Position numbers and translations under genes: made by a program. A DNA stretch of 64,000 nt, taken from positions 6,870,485-6,934,484 of the forward strand of contig NC_134027.1 in the NCBI RefSeq assembly GCF_964204645.1, given 5' to 3'. Under the pieces are notes generated by a model. That model was given only the letters and a program-made list of their open reading frames with translations, was not told the origin of the DNA and ran no database searches. This stretch comes from Tubulanus polymorphus (lineage: Eukaryota; Nemertea; Palaeonemertea; Tubulaniformes; Tubulanidae). Shown one piece after another: positions 51,319-62,662 of this stretch (position 1 is the stretch's first letter; each line of letters begins with the position of its first letter).

Positions 51319-54300
51319 ATGAGTTCCTTTCCCGGACGCATGCAGGAGTATGCTGCTATCAGCATCGACCGTTTTGATGGTGATAATTTGAAGTCGACCG
51401 CTTTTTTTCTGTCGCATTATCATGGAGGTTAGTCACGAATTTATGTATCACTTAGTGGGTCTTAGAAAGATAAAAACAAGGAATAATACTTTATTGAGAT
51501 AAAATTTTATTTTCACACAAAATCTACTACTAAATTAAAAATCGGTGGTTTGGTTTGGAAGTGTTGATATTTTTTGGTCATGTTTTCATCAATAAATAGG
51601 AAAACATATCAAAGTTAAGTGCTTTGAACTAAACTGAGTAGATAGACTTTACTGTTTGACGGAAGCTTTTTTCTTAACAACAAAAACCAGAGCTTGGTAA
51701 TGTAGATAATATTGCTGGAATTCGTGTTTATTAGTTTCGCTTGTTGCGCCTTCTTTTTCCAAATCTTCCAGAAATGTTTCCATGCCCTTGAATTCTTCAT
51801 GTTCCAGGTAGTCCTTGCGGAAGCACACGAAAACATAGCCCCCTGTAGAAAGATAAAATAGTCATTTATTGATTGAAAATAATCGAGCATTGTGTTTCAA
51901 CTTGTTTTGTTGCCACTTTATCTTACCTGGTTTGCACATTCGCAATAGTTCCCGAATGGCTTTATATTTTGCTTGTCCTGGAACTATTGTACCACAACAA
52001 GTCACATGATCGAAGGACTCTGAAATTAAAATCATCCATCAAATTTCCATGGATATTTTGCACTCTGACTTTTCATTATGATTGATTGAATTGTTCTCAA
52101 GGACCAACAGTGTTCTTTAAGTTATTTTTATCACAAGTATGAATATTAAAGAACATATACAAAGTTTATTAGCATACTATATATTTTTTACCAGTTTCAA
52201 CTGTGCAAGGTTTATTGGCTGATAGATATTCATGATAATATTTAGAGTATAGTTTATTATCCATCGCCACTTTTGCCATCCCTGTTGATGGATCAATGGC
52301 ATCCATTCGACCATTGAAACCTAACTTTCTCAGCTGAAAATGTTTGACACTTTTGAGTTTGATAATATTTGAATTAAAGTGGTTAATTATAGAATATTTC
52401 AGACCTTGTCATGCAAAGCTTACCTCTTCTGCTACTAGACCAGTGCCAGCCCCAACATCAATGAGCGAACAGTTTTTATCAGAAACATACTGATTTACCA
52501 TCTGCGCAGTGTGATATGGTGCCTGGTATGAAGCGCTCTTCACATCCTGAAATATCCAAAACACTGATGTATTTGAAATTTTATAGAAAAATATGTTACA
52601 TGTAGTATATGTTTTGTGTATTATACCCGACCTGGTTCTGTCACAGGGACTATTGCGATCTAAAGAAGCTGTCAACCAGACTCTGGGCAAATTGCCCCAG
52701 TTCTAGCTTAGTGTCTAGATGAAGATGAAGTCTGTCAGTAGGAATGAATGGGATTCTAAAAGTGCATTTGTTATAGGCCTACCTGATTATAACCATCATT
52801 CCAGTCATCAAAGATTTTGTTCCTGGTTGCACGATCTTTACATGCCATGAGTTTTTGGAATAGATCTACAGTTTCCTGACCAGTTTTCGACATGATGGCT
52901 GTGATGTGTTTGACACTAGAAGGCTTGTGATAAAGTGAACCTGCTGATATACAGGGTGTCTCAGAAAATGTGTTACCCAAGCTTTAGGATTAATAAATTC
53001 ATCAACCATAGTTTTTATTTTTTTTTCGGGGGTGAGGTTGGTAGACTTGGATGTTTGTTCGAAGATGAAGTGTTGAAATGCAATGATACGTCATGTATGG
53101 CTGAGCACTTGCATTTTTTCTGAATGGCCATATGAATGGAGTCGAACCAAATACTATTGATTTTTCCGTCGAGAATCTTTATCGTTAAATGACCAGCCTG
53201 CCATTTGAGACATTGATTTGAAATCTCACAAAATCACTGGATTTCATTCCTTGTGATATTTTCCTATGGGCAATTGTAAATATATTTTAATCATAGAATA
53301 ATGAAACTTAACACATTTTTTGAGACGCCCTGTAAATAAAGACTGTTATCAAGTAGACTTTGAATACTGGAACCATACACAAAAACCTCTATTCATTATC
53401 TTCATTGGTTAAACTGAATAGGCAAACAATAGTAGTGTTCACATTACATTATTTAGAACGGTCTAAATTTGGTACATTCCAATTGTATATGATACCAGGA
53501 AGGCTAATGAGGGAAGTGAGAATTCAGTGATAATCCACCAGGATCGCTAGCGGCACTGGGTTACCGCGCTTCAATTTCCTTCTACATTTCAATCCAAGTC
53601 AACTTTTCCGATTAGTAAACCGTTTTTCAGTGAAATCAATATACTGAGTGAGAAAGGGAATCTTATGGAATCGTTCCATTTACGACGTGTTCCAATTTGG
53701 ACCGACCTAAAAGACTGACCAAGGTCCATTCAAAATACTAAGTGCGACGTGATAACTATCTGTTGCCAATGTAGCAACGCGTAGGCTATGTGAATGCGCA
53801 CTCTTGATTTGGCTGTTCTAAATTTGTCATGTTCCTAACTAATTATAGTGTGTACAAATCTCTGCATGGAGCGTTTGCCATTAGGATCAGCCACATATCA
53901 GGTTAGGACAAAAAGAAAAACTCAAAGAAGATACTTATATTACAAAATTTTATTTCGTACAATGAATAATAATGAAATGAAAATTTGAAAATGGAATGAA
54001 TTGTAGGGTCGTAGTTTCATACGAAAAAGTAAACTGAAATTTGGTGGTTTGGTTGCTATTGTTACATTATCATGTTTTCAATGGGGAAAAAGTTCAAACT
54101 TAACTTCTTAAGTGCTTTGAACTAAACAACTGGACTAAGATATATTTTACTGTTTGACGGAAGCTTTTTTCTTAACAACAAAAACCAGAGCTTGGTAATG
54201 TAGATAATATTGCTGGAATTCGTGTTTGTTAGTTTCACTTGTTGCGCCTTCTTTTTCCAAATCTTCCAGGAATGTTTCCATGCCCTTGAATTCTTCTTGT

Positions 54301-57300
54301 TCGAGGTAGTCCTTGCGGAAGCACACAAAAACATAGCCCCCTTTAGAAAGATAAAATAGTCATTTATTGATTGTGAATAATCGAGCATTGTGTTTCAACT
54401 AGTTTTTATAGCTACTTTATCCTACCTGGTTTGCACATTCGCAATAGTTCCCGAATGGCTTTATATTTAGCGTGTCCTGGAACTATTGTACCACAACAAG
54501 TCACATGATCAAAGGACTCTGAAATTGAAATTGTCCATTGAATTTCCAAGGATATCTGGGGTGGATCTAGGGTCTGAATTAAATTGAATTGCAGGGAGGG
54601 GTGGAGCCCTAAAACAGGGCATGTCATAAACTTCTTATCGGAAAACATTAGCTCATTTTTGGAATTACACAGAACAAGCTTATGAATCTAAACTTTTTAG
54701 TTATCAGTTTAACAATTTTCATTTTCCTGTAAAATTTCTTGGTAACTAGACATTTTTAGGAGGGGGGGGGGGTATGCACCCCCTGCACCCTCCCCTTAGA
54801 TCTGCCCCTGGATACTTTGTACTCTTGAAATCTTCTCCAAGGCCAATATTATCTGTGCACTAATTTTCATGACAAGTTTGAATATCAAAGAATATGTACA
54901 AAGTATGTTAGTATAATATGTTTTTACCTGTTTCAACTGTGCAAGGTTTATCGGCTGATAAATATTCGTTATAATATTTAGTGTATAGTTCATTATCCAT
55001 CGCCACTTTTGCCAACCCAGTTGATGGATCAATGGCATCCATACGACCATCAAAACCTAACTTTCTCAGCTGAAAATGTTAGACACCTTTGAGTTTGAAA
55101 GTATTTGAATTAAACTGGTTAATTATAGAATATTTCAGACCTTGTCATGCAAAGCTTACCTCTTCTGCTACTAGACCAGTGCCAGCCCCAACATCAATGA
55201 GCGAACAGTTTTTATCAGAAACATACTGATTTACCATCTGCGCAGTGTGATATGGTGCCTGGTATGAAGCGCTCTTCACATCCTGAAATTCCCAAAACAC
55301 TGACGCATTTGAAATTTTGTAGAAAAATATTTTATGTGATATCGATGTATTGATAGGCCTGGTTCTTGTGTTACAATACGGTTGATAGCTGTACATCTAA
55401 ATTAGTTCAAGCTTCCTCTAGAATGAATACGAAGTCTGTCATTAGGAATGAATAAATAGGACCCTAAAAGTGCATTTGTTACATTCTGATCTAACCTACC
55501 CTATTATAGCCATTATTCCAGTCATCATAGATGCTGTTCATGTCCATATGATCTTTGCATTTCATGAGTTTGTGGAATTGATCTACGGTTTCCATACCAG
55601 TTCTCGACATGATGGCTGTGATGTGTTTGACACCAGATGGTATATAAACTGAACCTGCTGTATTATATAGGCTTAAAACCAGTTATCAAGTAGACTTTGA
55701 ATGACTGGAACCAAACACAATAACCTTTGTCCGTAATCCTCATTGGTTAAACCATGGACTCTAAAACGAAGTCCATGGTTAAACTGGATAGGAAAATGAT
55801 AGAACCAATTCAAACCATTAATGTCTTAGTCGGGAAATAATTGAACTTTGCCTTCGAATTACTTGAATATAGAGAACCAAGTGCCATTAGATTTATGAAT
55901 TGGGAGTACCGGTAGTGCAAAAACCATGAACACCTAGCCATGGAAAATTTCCACTGATAAGTTAGTTAGTTAGTTAGTAAATCGTTGCTGTCGTATGTAC
56001 ATTATTTTCTTGACATTTGATATAAAGCATGAAAACATTGGAATTTTAGTGTTAAATCTATGTAAAAAGGGAAGAAATATTTTCTAGCAATCTGTGCATG
56101 ATAGAAAAAAATGGTATAAGTGTCAAACCGAAAAATCAAGTACTGTGAGAAAAAGCTCTTCCTAGCCTAATTCTCCAGTACATATCAGTTAGGAAGATCA
56201 TTCAATGTATTTCAAAATGCTAGTCTATGCCCGGCTCTTATAGTAATCATATATTATGATTTTCTAATTCAGATCATGTCGTTGGTCTGTCGGATCCGAA
56301 ATTTGTCAGGAGATTGCAGGAAGAGTAAGTCTCACCGAGCCTTCTTAGCGTAAATTAGAAATTGCATATAACGCATACCAGTTTTCTAATATCCTTCACA
56401 GTAAGAATTGCCTCAGGTACATGTGCAATGTTTTTCTATTTTTCCATCTGTTTTCCAGCAACGATTTCCATCTTTATTGTTCTGATATTACGAAAACGCT
56501 GATTCTTGCAAATGACGATTACAAACCTATCAAACCACATATTGTAAGTGTTTATAGCAAACTACTGTGTTGTGCACCAAAATGTAGTATAAAAAAAATC
56601 TACAGATGCTAAAAAACTTTCTAAAAAGAGAAATATAAGTCACCGAACATTTGATACAGTTTTTATCAAAAATCCTTTCATTTTCTGTTTTCCAGGTGGC
56701 CTTACCAGTTGATCAGTCGACAACTATCAAGATACCTGATCTAGAGAGTTGCATTGGTCAGGTAGGCCTATGTAGTAGTACATATTTCAATTTGCCTTTC
56801 AAATCATTTCCCCAGTTATGATTCAAATATGTTTGTGTCCAAAATTAACCTTTTTTCGTTTACATCAAACATTCAGAACAAATACGATTTGATGCTATTT
56901 ATTTTGTTAGGATGTTGTAGTCACATTGATACCAGCTGGGCATTGTCTTGGATCAGTGATGTAAGTATGAATCACAAACTAAAACTGACGTTAAGTATGA
57001 ATATCAAGTTTTATAAAGTTGAATGAAATTTTTAGGTTCCTATTTGAAGGATGTGAAGGCACCGTGTTATATACAGGTGATTTTAGACTACCTCTTGGAA
57101 GCGCTTCAAGAATTCAACATCTTCACTCAGGAAGCAGGTACGTTACACCCCAAGATTTTTATGATAAAATCTCAATATTGAATTATGGTGTATCACGGGG
57201 ATACAAAACTTTCATTAATTCCAACAAATTTTTTCTTTGGTTGTGTTTCAGACCAAAATCTCTAAAAAGTATGTACGTTGATACAACATTTTGTGTTCCT

Positions 57301-60300
57301 GAAGCTCGTCACATTCCAGAAAGAGACAAAAGTGTTAACGCTGTTATTTCTCTGGTTGATGAATGGATACACATCAGTCCCAGTCACTCTGTTCATCTGC
57401 AGTGTCGAGCAAGGTTCAGTTATGAATACTTATACGAAAGACTCTATGATACATTCAAGATGAAGGTTAGTTCAGTTCAAGAGAAATGGTGAGAGGTTCT
57501 GTGTACTGTATGGACCCATTGTAAATCTAGTAACTTAATAATGATAAAACTATCCTTTTTAGGTTCACGTTCAGCCGTTTCAACTTGCCCAATATGGAAA
57601 TTTACCCTTTGTTTCAAAGTTCTTGACCACAGATCCCTCAGAGACCAAGATCCACTCATGCTATTGCGGGGTAAGCTATTACATCTACCGGCACCTAACT
57701 AATTGATTGAATTACCCTTTGTTTAGAAATTAAGATTAATTCTTAAGCAGAAATATGAGGTGGCTATTAGAACTACTCATCAGATTTATCCATTTCATTT
57801 TAGAAAATTGACCGTAAAACGAAAGATCGTTTGCCTTGTGGACATGTACCAAAAGATAGTTCTGATTTGAAATTACGTCTCATCAAACCTTCAACAATGT
57901 GGTTCACTAATCGTGCTGTGTCAAGGAATGATATAATAGTGAATACTACAGGAATTGATCGTGTTTGCTACTGCTTCCATTCGTCCGATACCGAGATTCA
58001 AGATTTTGTTTCATACTTGAAACCAGATAACGTCTATCCTAATGTAAAACCAGCTACTTGTTCAATGAATACGGTAATTATTTTATGTATGTATGCGGTG
58101 GTCCGCAAAGGGTATTTTTTGCTACAATGTAGAAATACTTGTTCTTTCTGATATTAGTTGCTACAAAACCAACTGCTTGACAAGGAAAAATATATTGATT
58201 TAAATCATTGTTTGATTTAGGTGGAAGAAAGACTTCAGAAATTTCTTACTACTGAAAATTTTGACCAAAACCTTCCTGTTACTCCCTGTAAAGATGAACA
58301 ACCTCTTGGGATGATTAGGAAGCGTAGGCTTTCTAGCGGTAAGTGAGGCATTCCAAAATGAACAAAATTCTGTAGTTTGTAGTTACCGGTAGATATGCAA
58401 TTATTTCAATCATTTCACAATTTTAGGTGTTGTATATCGAAGTTGTGACGATGACGATGACTTTGATTCAGGAGTGATCTCCAGCAATAAGAGAGTATGT
58501 CAAAAGTCCTCGACAGAAAATGATTTATTCATTTCACCGACGAAAAGTGTGGCCAGTTTTGGGTCGGAATATCGATCGTTCAGTGGGAGTGAACTCGACT
58601 TGTTCAGCGACGAAGAGAAAGAAGATGCTGGTGCAAAGTCAGCAAGTCAGCAAAGTCTTCTAGCTTATATAAGTGATGATGAGGACTGCCTAGACCGAAT
58701 AGATAATGCTGTAGGGAATGCTGAATGTAATGAAAGGAAATCGCTCGAGAGGACACAAACTGGAATTGATGGAAATGGAATTGAATTTCAGAAAGATTCT
58801 AACACCTCGGAGAGCTGTCAAGATGAGTGTATAAAGGATGATTTGGAGGTTGGTCGTTGTGTTAATTATGAAACTGGTAAATATAACATGGATTTTGATA
58901 ATAAGTCTCAGGAGAATGAAAATGCTATTTCTACTAATGATTCTGAATTGTTGAAGGTGACTACTGAAAGTGATCCAAAGGATAATGGTAGCATTGTTGG
59001 CGATGAGATTGATCTTTCAAAGGTTGTAAACGACAGTGTTGATACTGATAAAAGTAATGTGAATCAAGTTGTTGGATCAGTGCAATCCAAGGATAATGAA
59101 CTCGAAAAAAAAAAAGGTGATAGTCATACTGTTAAAAATGATACGGAAATGGTGAAACCAGGGACTTCCATGACAATATGTGATGAAGATGATGATGTTA
59201 TGTGCACTGGTGAAAAACTAGGCAATCCTCAGTTTGTTCGTATTGCTATTGGAAATGAAAATAAGTTAGTTCCTTTAAGCGTTGCTCAACATTTGATAAA
59301 AAGTAATAGATTTAGTAAACGCATAGTCAAACAGGGATTTGTTATTCCATCGGTGAAAAAACATAAAGCGAAACCTAATTTCATCGATCTGACTGAAGAT
59401 TCGGATGATATTTCCGAAAATGGAGATGAAAATTTGACGTTTTTCGATGCCGAGGAAGAACACGATGTTACGGATGAAGAAGCGCCTGGGAGTATTTATT
59501 CGAATGAGGTGATAATACCAGCAGATGGAGGAACTCAAAATTTTCCTCGCAGAATCGATCGAGGTATGCATTGCATTAGTAGTGACGAGGGAGGAGATTC
59601 AGATTTGAATGAACATGAATTTCTAACGATGGATGACGATGAAAGTGACAATTCACAGCAATTCATATCCACACACTGCTGTCGCTATGTTAATGCTGTT
59701 GCGGACAATGATATGTTTGATTCAACTGATTATGACACCGATCATGACGATGATACGTCTATTTTAGCGAAGCACAGGAATTCATATAGTTCGATCAGAG
59801 CGTCTGAAAAATATGGACAACATACACGGCCGATTGAAAGCCATAGTAAAGAATATTACAGATCGTTGCCTAAACCTTCAACGAATGTGAATGATGATAG
59901 CATTATTGTGTTAGATTCGGATTCTGATAGCGAAATTGATACAAACAGGAAAATCAGTGATACCACTGAATATATTGGTGCTGAACGGGTGTCTGATATT
60001 AAGAATTCTTGTATTAAAGTGGGACGTGATGATTTGAATCACTGCATATCTCAACAATCACATAGTTCAGCTGATGATACTGAATTAAATGGCAGAAATG
60101 TTACAAATCAAAAGTTGGAAAAAACGAGTACTGATACCGGTGAATGTTTATCACTTGTAACAACAGAAAAGGTGAATTGGGCAGAATTGGAGCGAACAAT
60201 GTCAGGGTCGCATTCTGATTGGCCGACAATCAATTGTACCACAACTGATGGCGATGATGTGGTTAGTGAAATGAAAAATCACGGTACCGTTTTGGATAAA

Positions 60301-60546
60301 AGTGTTGAATCAGTTAATGACGTTAGTAATGAAATCTTCTTGAACGAAACTGTTGCAATAGAATATGACCAAGATACAACTATAGAACTTGATGCACCGC
60401 AATCTAGTACCGGTAGTGGAGAAGAGAAATTATCTAATGAAAGACAGGAATCTACCGAAAAAAAAAACAATGAAGAGAAAAGGCATTTACTTGTTGCTGA
60501 GACCGAAATAAATGTCTCGGAGAACTCAGTTCAGACTGCTGAATGA
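51319..60546 (+). CDS. DCLRE1C: Protein Artemis, MBL/beta-CASP nuclease of end joining
   Basis: Artemis opens hairpins and trims DNA ends in non-homologous end joining. Exons: 51319-51427, 56273-56324, 56459-56543, 56696-56761, 56911-56960, 57036-57137, 57252-57465, 57563-57670, 57804-58073, 58221-58338, 58427-60546 (TGA). Total 3294 nt gives 1097 residues. The start [20 protein letters not shown] matches the family start. Metal ligands fall at human numbering: H33, H35, D37, H38 (HYHGDH), H115 (PAGHC), D136 (YTGDFR), D165 (YVDTTFC). The beta-CASP zinc site is intact (H228, H257, C259, C274), as is the HSS motif histidine (H321). The catalytic domain ends near residue 350. The tail of about 700 residues, mostly one 2.1 kb exon, is Asp/Ser/Glu-rich and predicted disordered; human Artemis totals 692. 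It carries FIDLTED (710-716) and [10 protein letters not shown] (883-892). Intron 1 (4.8 kb) contains two genes on the other strand. Confidence 0.95.
51506..51511 (-). terminator. Poly(A) signal of METTL27-like copy A
   Basis: AATAAA on the - strand about 140 bp after the stop; a second one is at 51490-51495. Confidence 0.55.
51649..52893 (-). CDS. METTL27-like methyltransferase, copy A (nested)
   Basis: Class I SAM-dependent methyltransferase resembling METTL27 (WBSCR27); the substrate is unknown. Exons in transcript order: 52893-52783, 52546-52424, 52333-52192, 52019-51927, 51842-51649 (TAA). They total 663 nt, 220 residues, in frame throughout. Motif I is [14 protein letters not shown] (Asp67 to Gly73), motif [10 protein letters not shown], then [13 protein letters not shown] and [16 protein letters not shown], all as expected for the fold. 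[10 protein letters not shown] near the N terminus is the family's DxWaxxYD-type signature. Start MSKTGQETV at 52893 is chosen because copy B starts at the same point; the in-frame upstream ATG at 52980 falls in a transposon-derived insert. It lies entirely inside DCLRE1C intron 1, antisense to it. It could be any METTL27-like paralogue; orthology is not proved. Confidence 0.88.
52952..53332. mobile_element. Mariner-type MITE upstream of METTL27-like copy A
   Basis: A 381 bp element. Ends CAGGGTGTCTCAGAAAATGT and (complement of the right end) CAGGGCGTCTCAAAAAATGT are inverted repeats, and each end is flanked by TA, the Tc1/mariner target duplication. It is absent from the equivalent place upstream of copy B, so it inserted after the gene duplication. 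No transposase frame. Confidence 0.82.
53491..53660. repeat. Dispersed repeat, copy 2 of a pair
   Basis: Partner of 48107-48286 in the same orientation. It lies between the two METTL27-like genes. Confidence 0.65.
53949..53954 (-). terminator. Poly(A) signal of METTL27-like copy B
   Basis: AATAAA on the - strand about 195 bp after the copy B stop codon. Confidence 0.5.
54147..55610 (-). CDS. METTL27-like methyltransferase, copy B (nested)
   Basis: Tandem paralogue of copy A, same strand, also inside DCLRE1C intron 1. Exons: 55610-55500, 55282-55160, 55069-54928, 54518-54426, 54340-54147 (TAA). Every exon has exactly the same length as in copy A (111, 123, 142, 93, 194), again giving 220 residues with no stop or frameshift, so both copies look functional. 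Exon 2 is identical to copy A at all 123 bases. Exon 1 is strongly diverged: [20 protein letters not shown], against [20 protein letters not shown] in copy A, and even more different afterwards. The last two exons differ by only a few residues (for example GHAKYK against GQAKYK). An insertion of about 254 bp sits in the intron between exons 3 and 4. Motifs I and II are intact. Confidence 0.88.
54556..54809. mobile_element. hAT-like MITE in METTL27-like copy B intron 3
   Basis: Present in copy B, absent from the same intron of copy A. The left end CTGGGGTGGATCTAGG and the complement of the right end, CAGGGGCAGATCTAAGG, are inverted. Flanks GGATAT and GGATAC look like a target duplication of GGATAT, which copy A has once. 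Contains a G run of 13. The hAT assignment rests on the GGGGCAGATC-type end. Confidence 0.6.
55748..55783. repeat. Small hairpin insertion upstream of METTL27-like copy B
   Basis: AACCATGGACT, nine bases, then AGTCCATGGTT form a perfect inverted repeat. The sequence upstream of copy A runs straight through this point (GGTTAAACTG), so about 31 bp were added in copy B with GGTTAAA repeated on both sides. Confidence 0.6.
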
Positions 60547-60977
60547 GTGCTATGGAGAACATGCATAACAATGTTTCTTATTTCACTGATAATAGTGCAT
60601 TAAAAAAACAAGGCTTATTTGTGAAATTATGTCTGCTTCCTGGATGCTTGTCTTGCATCTTGTCATTTACATTACAAGAAATGGGGGAGATGAAACATTA
60701 GATAATTTTGGTTTTAAACCCATTGCATTAATTGACAAAGCTCATTACATGTAACTCACATGTAAGCCACTAAGTTAACAGGCAAGATGATAAAACATAG
60801 TATTAAAGCCTTCCCTTTGGCTTGAACAACTGCCAATTCACTATGTACACCGTATATTTCAATTGTGATTCACTAAACAATGTATGAACTTGTGCAATGA
60901 TATTTTTTGTTCTATGAATTGATCGTTTTTAGGTTTTTGATTTGAATGCTGTTTACACAATGAGGAATGAATCATAC

Positions 60978-60983
60978 AATAAA
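60978..60983 (+). terminator. Poly(A) signal of DCLRE1C
   Basis: AATAAA on the + strand about 430 bp after the stop, the first canonical hexamer in the 3' region. Confidence 0.55.
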
Positions 60984-61146
60984 ACTTTCTGCAGTGTTAT
61001 GATCACCAGAAAAGTAGATATGTGCACGTTAAATGTTTCAATTAGTTTTGGATTTTCTTAAAATTTTCTTTATTTTCCTTGATTCATGTTCTGTTTGTTA
61101 TAATTCATGTTACCTTGTTTTAAACCGACTGTAGCTAATTCATCTT

Positions 61147-61303
61147 TCATTTATTACGTACGCTTAAAATTTAAATTTTTCAACCCCCCTCCCCCTCTGT
61201 ACGCAAAATCGGCATTTTTTTTCATATACATTAAGCATTACAGTATGCATTTGCACAATTGCACTGACCCCTCCCCCTCCCCTAATGCGTACGTAATAAA
61301 TGA
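61147..61303. mobile_element. MITE with 17 bp inverted ends
   Basis: TCATTTATTACGTACGC at 61147-61163 is exactly complementary to 61287-61303. Inside, two C-rich blocks (CCCCCCTCCCCCTC and CCCCTCCCCCTCCCC) repeat. About 157 bp with no coding capacity. Confidence 0.75.
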
Positions 61304-62252
61304 ATGATCCCTTATAAAGAAATCTTTGCCGTTCTAGTGCAATTGCCATCTAGATAATGTCCTTCAAATTGAACTGATCTGTATCGAGTGGGTTTACATT
61401 TGTAGTGGAATGAGCAGCTGTAGCACATTATGTTATTATTCGTTCTCGCACTCTTGATCAATTGTTGTAATTAGATGATGGAATATATTTATTCAGTATT
61501 TTGTAATTCCTGGTTTTTATTGTTTTTAGCGCACTGCGAGGTGTTTACTTTTTGCATGTTGTCCATCCATCCGTGAATCTATTTTTGGGGTTCTAAGTTT
61601 CAATACATTTTGATGTATGGTTTTGGTATTTGGTTTATGTATACCCTGGATACATCTGCAGCCCAAAAATTGGCCCTATCTATTGGAATCAAGGTGGCTG
61701 ACTTGGATAATTTTGAAGCCAATTTGATCAATACAATAAACAAAATAACAAAGATCTTAGACATAGGGATTGACAGCCAGGAGAAATGCAACAAACCGCG
61801 TACATACATGAACAGATTTTATTGATATAAAACTCAAACATAAATATGATTCAAACTGCAAAATATGGTTAAGTACACTATAATTTATATCATTAAGATT
61901 TCTCTGGAATGTTTTGTTATTTGATAACTTTTTCATTATAATTAGCACCAAAACAATAATTTGTCTGCTGTCAGCAGCTTCTAAGTTTAAAAAATTACAG
62001 AATTGCATAATCTTGTTTACTCCCCTTTCCCCAGGATTCATAAACTAGTAAATTAATAAATAAAAAAATTTATACATTTCCTGAGTTATCTAGAATTATA
62101 AAATTATACGTTGGTAATAATATGTATTAAAGTACTTATTAAAATGTAAATTGAGTCAAGGTTACATGGGAATATGGATTAAAACTGATCTATACTAACT
62201 CTACATGTACACTTGTAAAATGCTACATATAATAAGTGAAGATTACACGCTA

Positions 62253-62390
62253 CAGCGGGAACCTTGTTATGACGAACTTCAGGGGACAAGAAAACATGTT
62301 CATTTATATCCAGCATGAAATTATTAAAAGTGTCCTATCAATGTGGTGAAAATCTACGTTCGTAAAAACCGTTATAACGAGGTTCCGCTG
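62253..62390. mobile_element. Pogo/Tigger-like MITE
   Basis: Left end CAGCGGGAACCTTGTTATGA and complement of the right end CAGCGGAACCTCGTTATAAC are inverted repeats of about 27 bp. This end resembles pogo-type CAGTGGAACCTCG ends. TA flanks the left end; the right flank is AA, a decayed target site. 138 bp. Confidence 0.75.
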
Positions 62391-62535
62391 AAATAGCCAT
62401 GATCAGTATATCTAAAAAAAGTTCCAACTTAATGCGTTTCATCAATGAAATCCCCACAATAAATAAATCAGCCTAAAATTTTAAATTCTTGAGAAGAATA
62501 ATACTTTTCTATACAAACGTATACACACTTCTATT

Positions 62536-62620
62536 CAAGAACTTTACATCTTTAGCTGAATTATTGTGGGATTTCTCTCATATATTCATCTTGCACAGAT
62601 ATTGTGTATTTTATCAACTT
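62536..62620. repeat. Dispersed repeat downstream of the Rab-like gene
   Basis: Partner of 1905-1989, same orientation, about 85 bp, perhaps 75 percent identical by eye. Confidence 0.6.
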
Positions 62621-62662
62621 AACAGAAATAACAAAGTTCAAGTGGATGAAAAAAATACTGCC

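Larger units (their letters stand above)
60547..62662. other. Convergent interval between DCLRE1C and the Rab-like gene
   Basis: Non-coding. Contains the DCLRE1C 3' UTR, two MITEs (61147-61303 and 62253-62390) and one half of a dispersed repeat (62536-62620). Nothing else recognised. Confidence 0.6.

Noticed and set aside
52894-52980. N-terminal extension of METTL27-like copy A from the ATG at 52980
   Set aside because: The extension starts within a mariner-type MITE and has no counterpart in copy B.
59275-59571. 98-codon - strand frame in the Artemis tail
   Set aside because: Shadow of the long + strand exon; no independent support.
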